From: an uncultured Johnsonella sp.
GTDB taxonomy: Bacteria > Bacillota > Clostridia > Lachnospirales > Lachnospiraceae
DNA: 56,634 nucleotides
Reading direction: 5' to 3'
NCBI GenBank assembly: GCA_900766185.1
Contig: CAAFUL010000123.1
Coordinates: forward strand, 1-56,634
The notes beneath the pieces are model-generated. The model was given only the letters and a program-made list of their open reading frames with translations. It did not search any database and was not told the DNA's origin. A program made the position numbers and the translations under genes. Positions 52,490 through 56,634 of the stretch are shown piece by piece; the first letter of the stretch is position 1, and each line of letters opens with the position of its first letter.

Positions 52490-52743
52490 CAGTAACACCC
52501 TCCTTATATTATTTTATAGTCATTATACCCCCCCTAATCTTAAATTCCAGTGTTTTTTTATTAAATTTGTATAAAATTTTGATGTTTCTGCTCACTTCTA
52601 TTACAATATCACTTTTAAGCACAGCAAAAAATATGGCAATTCCTTGTTCTGTAAAAACATAAAGATTTGACGATGAATTTTAGATATAGTTACCAGAGAT
52701 AATTCACAAGCAATCATTACTCTATCAATTACTTTTTGAAATA

Positions 52744-52798
52744 ATGCTACCTTAGCCCACCGTCTAAAGCCGGTGGGATTGCGGTAACATTATTTCAA
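52744..52798. mobile_element. Solo IS200/IS605-type hairpin end
   Basis: CCCACCGTCTAAAGCCGGTG with flanks GCTACCTTAG and GATTGCGGTAACATTATTTCAA minus its last base equals the right half of the element at 21736-21893. The other hairpin and the tnpB tail are absent. It interrupts the integrase gene. The rest of 52499-52743 shows nothing I recognise. Confidence 0.65.
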
Positions 52799-52852
52799 AT
52801 ATGGTAACATTCCTTGAACAATTTCATTTATTAAGTTTTGTTTCATCGTCAT
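52790..52852 (-). pseudogene. 5' stub of a site-specific integrase gene
   Basis: AAAAAAGGAG precedes an ATG and codes for MTMKQNLINEIVQGMLPYLK before a TAA. The sequence resembles the first residues of tyrosine recombinases common in Clostridia (helical N-terminus with NEI and MLPYL), but 20 residues is little evidence. The frame ends inside the IS605-type hairpin, which provides the last codons and stop, so the rest was lost on insertion or deletion. An integrase here would suit a former mobile island to the right. Confidence 0.4.
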
Positions 52853-52928
52853 TTCTCCTTTTTTATTGAGAACTGACAAGCAACGGCTGTTATTTAAATT
52901 GACTTCTGCCGCTGATAGAAGTTTTTAG

Positions 52929-53534
52929 TTACAAATCACTTGTCTTAAATGTAAAATAGTCTTCGTAATAATAGCTGTGATCAATACCTTTCATATAAAT
53001 CTCACGGTCATTGATTTTTTCTGTCAGTGCTTGCTTTAATATGTATTTGATTTCAATAGTTTTAACAGGACTGCGTTCCATAGCAGAAAGATAATCATCC
53101 TTATCTACACGACTCCAATCAACAACTTGACCTAACTCTTTTTTTAAAATCAAATCAAGCCAAATTCTTGTACTTCTGCCATTTCCCTCACGAAAAGGGT
53201 GTGCAACATTCATTTCTACATATTTTTCTATAATTTCATCATATGTTGACTGAGGCATTTTTTCGATATTTTCAAGAGCTGCTCGCAAGTACATAAGCGG
53301 AGCAAAACGGAAATTACCTTTTGCAATATTAACAGTTCTTATTTGTCCGGCGAAATCATAAATCTGATCAAATAAATATTTGTGTATTTCAGCAAGAGAT
53401 TTAAAAGTTCCGTGTTCAAGATTATTTAAATATCCGCTTTCAAAGAGTTCTATTGCTCTTTTTTTACTGATTTTTTCTTCAGCCTTAGCTAATTCTATCG
53501 AATCAGTAATGCCAAGTTTATTCTCTAATGTCAT
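52929..53534 (-). CDS. Fic domain protein (putative AMP transferase)
   Basis: A 201-aa Fic protein. The catalytic motif is HPFREGNGR (residues 112-120), matching HPFx[D/E]GNGRxxR with the base His112, so it should transfer AMP from ATP to a protein target. The upstream FAGQIRTVNIAKGNFRF flap segment is also typical. The start at 53534 follows AGAAAGGGA. The frame reads open to 53594 without a site. No clear inhibitory (S/T)xxxE(G/N) helix or antitoxin gene is seen beside it. It lies downstream of hsdM fragments. Fic genes are often carried within type I restriction loci. Confidence 0.88.
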   Translation of the reverse strand: MTLENKLGITDSIELAKAEEKISKKRAIELFESGYLNNLEHGTFKSLAEIHKYLFDQIYDFAGQIRTVNIAKGNFRFAPLMYLRAALENIEKMPQSTYDEIIEKYVEMNVAHPFREGNGRSTRIWLDLILKKELGQVVDWSRVDKDDYLSAMERSPVKTIEIKYILKQALTEKINDREIYMKGIDHSYYYEDYFTFKTSDL

Positions 53535-53787
53535 AGCAATTTCCCTTTCTATGTTTTTATGATAGTTATGATAAACAATAATTGAGCAAGTCACAGACTT
53601 GCGATGCTTATTGACCGCAGGGCAATAAGATAGTTTGGACTCTGACAGCAGGTAAACAATAATTTATAGGAGCAAGCTCAGGTAATTTTTGATGCTATTT
53701 TTCCAAGTATATCAAATGGAGAAAATACTATCGGAAATACCATAACGCCAAAAAGAGGCAAGGGCTTACTATCAAAAAACGCCGATT

Positions 53788-54030
53788 AGAAAGGGTAAAC
53801 GGGGGATTTGCCATAATAAAATCAGATTTTAATGTTTTATGGATGTCATTAAAAAATGTATCTGCATGATAAGGACCGAAATTCGCATCACTTCCTCTTA
53901 TTGCCATATTCATTTTTGCCATCTTCCATATGTCTGCATTGGATTCCTGTCCATAAACAGAAACATTCCCTCTATTGTTGCTATGAGCCTGTACAAACTT
54001 TTCACTTTGTACAAACATACCGCCACTCCC
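53788..54030 (-). pseudogene. hsdM: hsdM fragment, catalytic middle part
   Basis: Encodes GSGGMFVQSEKFVQ, VYGQESNADIWKMAKMNMAIRG and DFIMANPPFTLSN. These are the SAM-binding end and the NPPF catalytic motif of type I restriction-modification N6-adenine methylases. It begins exactly at GSGGM, where the fragment at 55890-56231 stops (DPCMG), and diverges right after NPPFTLSN, so the C-terminal half is gone. The two fragments are colinear pieces of one gene separated by about 1.9 kb of other material. The residual frame runs to 53728. Confidence 0.85.
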
Positions 54031-54098
54031 AGGTGTTAAGTCTTATAGCAATATCAACACTTACAGATACTAAATTTTATATATATTCAGGTGGACTA

Positions 54099-54665
54099 TT
54101 AGTCTTTCTCCATAAGAATATACCATAAAACTTTATCTTCGAAGCCACAACTTTCATATAGTTTTTCTGGCTTTGTTTTATTATTTATCCTTCCTGAAAC
54201 TGTTACAAAGCTCGTCTTCTCTTTAAGTCTTCTCAACAGTTAATAAACAATAGCCTTGCCCAGACATTGCCTTCTATATTGTTCAGATACTTGAATCCAA
54301 TCTAGTGTATAGTATCATTGACATTTAATTAATATTATTAATAGGAGAGTAGAGCTTAAATCTCTTTAACTATATATGTTACAATCTGTTGACAAAGCGG
54401 TAATAAAGCCGGATATCAATGATACACTATACTAGGTACCTTCTTTAATCTCATCATCAAATTCAGCTATACCTGTAGCAACTATAGCATCATTTTTCTT
54501 ATCATATAAACAGATCCGTAGCTCTTCATCATAAACTGGTTTCTTTTTATAAGATTCTAATTCACTAACTGTTAATACCTCGTCCTCATGGGATGAATTT
54601 ATGTGATTTACAAAATCATCAATGCTAGATTTAGCAAGTATAAATTCATCAGAAATAATCTGTTT
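54099..54665 (-). pseudogene. GNAT acetyltransferase pseudogene split by a MITE
   Basis: On the minus strand the frame reads DDFVNHINSSH...ICLYDKKNDAIVATGIAEFDDEIKEGT, is broken by the family C MITE at 54302-54435, and resumes as DWIQVSEQYRRQCLGKAIVY, a TAA in place of a sense codon, then LLRRLKEKTSFVTVSG and ESCGFEDKVLWYILMEKD. This is the GNAT acetyl-CoA fold (RRQCLGKA standing for the Q/RxxGxG/A loop). The 5' end is missing where the IS4-like element begins. Three lesions (truncation, insertion, nonsense) show that it is dead. Confidence 0.85.
54302..54435. repeat. Family C MITE, copy 6, inserted in a gene
   Basis: Starts CTAGTGTATAGTATCATTGAC and ends ATATCAATGATACACTATACTAG minus its first bases. 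Its insertion in the GNAT coding sequence fixes the element borders and suggests that CTAG or the TA within it is the duplicated target. Confidence 0.9.
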
Positions 54666-54687
54666 TTATACATCATCTAGATAATTA

Positions 54688-54995
54688 ACTCAAACTTCCC
54701 ACACCTTTAAGGTGTAACGCACATTGAAAATTCAATATTTCAGCCAATAAAAAAAGGCATAAACCTAAATCTTTGCTACAATGTAGTTATCAGAAAAAAA
54801 TTCTAACAAAGGAGATTTATGCGATGTCCATTATAACACAAAACAGTACTGATGAGGTAGCCTTAATTGATCATATAAAAAAGTTTTTTGTAAAATACCA
54901 ATTAGGTAAACTTTTGAAAAAATGTAACGGCACAAAGGAAAACGGCGTTCCGGCAATCTCACTTTTGAGATACAAATTTAGTTTAAGTTAATTAC
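54688..54995 (+). mobile_element. Truncated IS4-like insertion sequence
   Basis: The left end ACTCAAACTTCCCACACC, an upstream region with GCCAATAAAAAAAGGC, and a transposase start are present. The right part of the element is missing. Related ends occur alone at 28382 and as a miniature element at 48365. Confidence 0.65.
54824..54991 (+). pseudogene. Transposase stub (IS4-like)
   Basis: AAAGGAG precedes an ATG and codes for 55 aa (IDHIKKFFVKYQLGKLLKKC and later KENGVPAISLLRYKFSL), resembling the N-terminus of IS4-type DDE transposases of Clostridia. It stops at once after the segment that normally leads into the catalytic domain, so no active site is present. Family assignment is from memory. 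Confidence 0.6.
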
Positions 54996-55004
54996 TTAAA
55001 ATAA

Positions 55005-55850
55005 TTATTTCTTCCCCTCTAATTTTTTAATACCACTATCACCAAGTTTTTCAAGTGATATCAATTGTGTTCTTGCAAGTTTTCTAAGTTCTATCATCCT
55101 TTCCTTTTGTTCCATACCTTTACCGATAAGAATTGCATTATAGCTTTCCATATTGGCAAGCACCAGTAACTCATTCAGACTTGCATAGTCCCTCATATTA
55201 CCTTTCAAATCCGGATTTTCTTCACGCCACTGTTTTGCTCGCTTATTAAATAAGGCAACATTGAGTATATCTGCTTCACTTGCATATTTATAGGATAACT
55301 GTTCGTTGGTAAGATCCTTTAATAGATATTCTTTGATTGCATCTGTATGGATTTTATAGTTAATCTTAGAAATTTCTCTATTTAAATTCCAACCTAATGA
55401 TAGCTTAGAATTTTCATCTGACTTAAGCCTTTTGTAGTCTTGGATTAAATAGAGCTTAAACTCTGCTGAAATCCATGAAGCAAATTCCATTGCTATATCA
55501 GGATGAGCGAATGTTCCTCCGCCTCTCCCAGATTTCGAAACAATGCCAATCGCATTTGTATTTTCAATCCATCTTTGAGGTGATAATGTAAATGCATTTG
55601 TTCCTGCTTCCTTTCTAAAGGAGTCGAATTCGACCCCTTTAAAATTAGGATTGTGAATAGTCTCCCAGAGACCAAGGAAGTCAATTGCATCTCTTACTCT
55701 TAGCCAGTTTTTAACAACATCTTTAGGTTCATGCACATTTTTGTATCTTGCAATATCCGTTAGACTTATATAGTCATTTTTAAAGTCTTCAGTATAAATT
55801 TGAATAGCAAAACCTTTTGCTTCGATCGTGTCTTTTTTCACCTTAGACAT
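55005..55850 (-). CDS. KilA-N domain DNA-binding protein
   Basis: A 281-aa protein with an N-terminal KilA-N domain (about residues 10-115: YISLTDIARYKN, VVKNWLRVRDAIDFLGLWE, GRGGGTFAHPDIAMEFASWISAEF minus ends), a DNA-binding module of phage and mobile-element proteins. A helical C-terminal half follows. It is intact, with AAAGGAGG before the ATG, and stands between two halves of hsdM. KilA-N, ORF6N and Fic genes often ride within type I restriction loci of Clostridia and Bacteroidetes. It may regulate the locus or be a defence accessory. Confidence 0.87.
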   Translation of the reverse strand: MSKVKKDTIEAKGFAIQIYTEDFKNDYISLTDIARYKNVHEPKDVVKNWLRVRDAIDFLGLWETIHNPNFKGVEFDSFRKEAGTNAFTLSPQRWIENTNAIGIVSKSGRGGGTFAHPDIAMEFASWISAEFKLYLIQDYKRLKSDENSKLSLGWNLNREISKINYKIHTDAIKEYLLKDLTNEQLSYKYASEADILNVALFNKRAKQWREENPDLKGNMRDYASLNELLVLANMESYNAILIGKGMEQKERMIELRKLARTQLISLEKLGDSGIKKLEGKK

Positions 55851-55889
55851 ATGAGTTCCTCCTTTATGCTGATGTGCTGTTTACAACAT

Positions 55890-56231
55890 TTATTTTCGTA
55901 ATAACTGCTCTAAAACCCTTGTATTTACTTGACTATTTGGCACTGTCATTATTATGACACGAAACCCCATACATGGATCATATACTCGACAATTATTAAA
56001 TGGTTTCAATATAGCAACGATAGTCTTTACAATGCTTGAAGGCGTATAAAATTCACCGTCCTTTGTTCCTTCATATGCAGCAAACTGAGCAATACAATAT
56101 TCATATGTTCGGCACAATAAATCTTTACTTGCCTCTGTTCCATCCATTTTTACTTCGTTAGTAAATAAGTCGACAACTTCCCCCAATACTCTTTTATATA
56201 AATCAGGGCTGGCATAATTTGTAGTGGTCAA
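55890..56231 (-). pseudogene. hsdM: hsdM fragment, N-terminal part of the methylase domain
   Basis: From 56231 to about 55965 the frame encodes SPDLYKRVLGEVVDLFTNEV, LLCRTYEYCIAQFAAYEG and FYTPSSIVKTIVAILKP...YDPCMG, the start of the type I HsdM methylase domain up to SAM motif I. It then runs into 24 unrelated residues and stops. Its upstream end joins, in another frame, the ORF6N fragment at 56203-56316, so the 5' part of hsdM is missing too. The missing next piece is at 53788-54030. Confidence 0.85.
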
Positions 56232-56316
56232 GCATTACTTGTTTCCCACGAATGGTATAAATCAGATCAGTGATATTTGTTTCATCCATAAGTATCAAAG
56301 CATTCTCATCTTTCAT
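56203..56316 (-). pseudogene. ORF6N domain gene fragment
   Basis: TGGAGG precedes an ATG and codes for 37 aa that include DETNITDLIYTIRGKQVMLD, the opening strand-turn of the ORF6N DNA-binding domain. It then enters hsdM sequence out of frame and stops. I infer a deletion that joined the start of an ORF6N gene to the middle of hsdM. Confidence 0.6.
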
Positions 56317-56343
56317 GCGATAATCCTCCACAATTCCAAGTAG

Positions 56344-56475
56344 TTATTGGACTTCGGTTTGTTCACCGGCTTTATCATTAGCTGCATCCTTACATGATTT
56401 ATATTCGTCATACCAAAGATTTTTCATCCGACTTTCTTCAGATTCCACTTCACGATGGACACACTTTTTTAGGCT
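56344..56475 (-). pseudogene. Unrecognised C-terminal gene fragment
   Basis: An open frame ends at 56344 and encodes a charged tail (SEESRMKNLWYDEYKSCKDA). It has no start in the window and runs at its upstream side into the IS605-type element. It ends 28 bp before the ORF6N start, as an upstream gene of the same operon would. I do not recognise the family. Confidence 0.4.
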
Positions 56476-56499
56476 ATAGCCTTCCTACTGCCGGGGCAG

Positions 56500-56634
56500 A
56501 CTAAGGACTATTGCATGAACTACCCATAGTCTAAAGCCTATGGGCTTCCTGCTTCGCTGACCTCGCAACCTACTATCTCCACAGGCGTTAATTCGGGCAG
56601 TCCCTGCCCTATTGTTTTTTCTTATACTACCTTA
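56500..56634 (-). mobile_element. IS200/IS605-type element with tnpB tail, cut by window end
   Basis: It starts with the hairpin CCCATAGTCTAAAGCCTATG and, on the minus strand, encodes TIGQGLPELTPVEIVGCEVS and EAGSP before TAG in the hairpin, a TnpB-like C-terminus. It matches 21736-21855 almost base for base, up to the last window base, where the second hairpin would begin. Confidence 0.7.

Noticed and set aside
55493..55690. A 65-codon frame inside the KilA-N gene
   Set aside because: It lies in another frame of the same strand with no start signals and is a shadow of the KilA-N protein.

Overview
The window is AT-rich DNA with strong AGGAGG-type ribosome binding sites, tightly packed operons and a low-GC Firmicutes gene set: a trehalose PTS with a GntR-family TreR, ThiI with a dedicated cysteine desulfurase, an acetyl-type MetA, LrgAB, and sugar importers that carry no ATPase gene of their own. 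I infer an anaerobic Clostridia member, most likely Lachnospiraceae (perhaps an oral genus such as Lachnoanaerobaculum). No rRNA, tRNA or CRISPR array is visible. Both window ends lie inside repeated elements, so this may be a contig that broke at repeats.

Layout. (1) 0.6-5.3 kb: trehalose uptake and hydrolysis (treA-treP, minus strand) diverging from treR. (2) 5.3-6.7 kb: a two-repeat lipoprotein, with a broken piece of a paralogue just upstream. (3) 6.7-12.9 kb, minus strand: an unusual cluster of a DUF4091 (GH123-like) protein, a corrinoid protein, a short divergent URO-D/MtaA-like protein, a RACo-type corrinoid activator and a full-length URO-D/MtaA-like methyltransferase. (4) 13.1-21.6 kb, plus strand and diverging from the cluster: two carbohydrate ABC importers (two binding proteins, four permeases), a DUF1697 protein and an acyltransferase-like protein. 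Regions 3 and 4 together look like one locus that imports, cleaves and demethylates a methylated glycoside. I know of no described system with this combination, and it is the best candidate for something new. (5) 22-24.8 kb: a helicase-HNH fusion coupled to an unknown small protein, a candidate defence pair. (6) 25-33.5 kb: lipoprotein, ProX-like deacylase, peptidase E, thiI and cysteine desulfurase, rsmE-prmA. (7) 33.7-38.8 kb: tyrS and a 1168-residue polytopic membrane protein. (8) 39-40.5 kb: dps and superoxide dismutase. (9) 40.6-47.4 kb: trkA-trkH and the coupled operon rluF-like, ligA, metA. (10) 47.6-52.5 kb: DUF3841, threonine aldolase, lrgAB and a small membrane protein. (11) 52.7-56.6 kb: a decayed mobile and restriction-modification island. 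It holds an integrase stub, Fic, two pieces of hsdM, a GNAT pseudogene split by a MITE, a transposase stub, a KilA-N protein, an ORF6N fragment and an IS605-type tnpB tail.

The second theme is an unusually dense set of small interspersed repeats. I sorted them by eye into five families. A is 120-196 bp with a long palindromic core. B has ends reading TTACAGTTCAGG. C is about 135 bp with CTAGTGTA...TACACTAG ends. D is about 100 bp with GGGCTGTTGC...GCAACAGCCC ends. E has GCATCATTTACAAAATAAG ends. IS605-type hairpin elements and ends of an IS4-like element are also present. Nearly every intergenic gap over 150 bp holds at least one. Several abut or enter genes and supply their stop codons (treA, the 9879-10544 gene, the 20811-21605 gene, the integrase stub), and one copy splits a GNAT gene. 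Coordinates of degenerate repeats are approximate.
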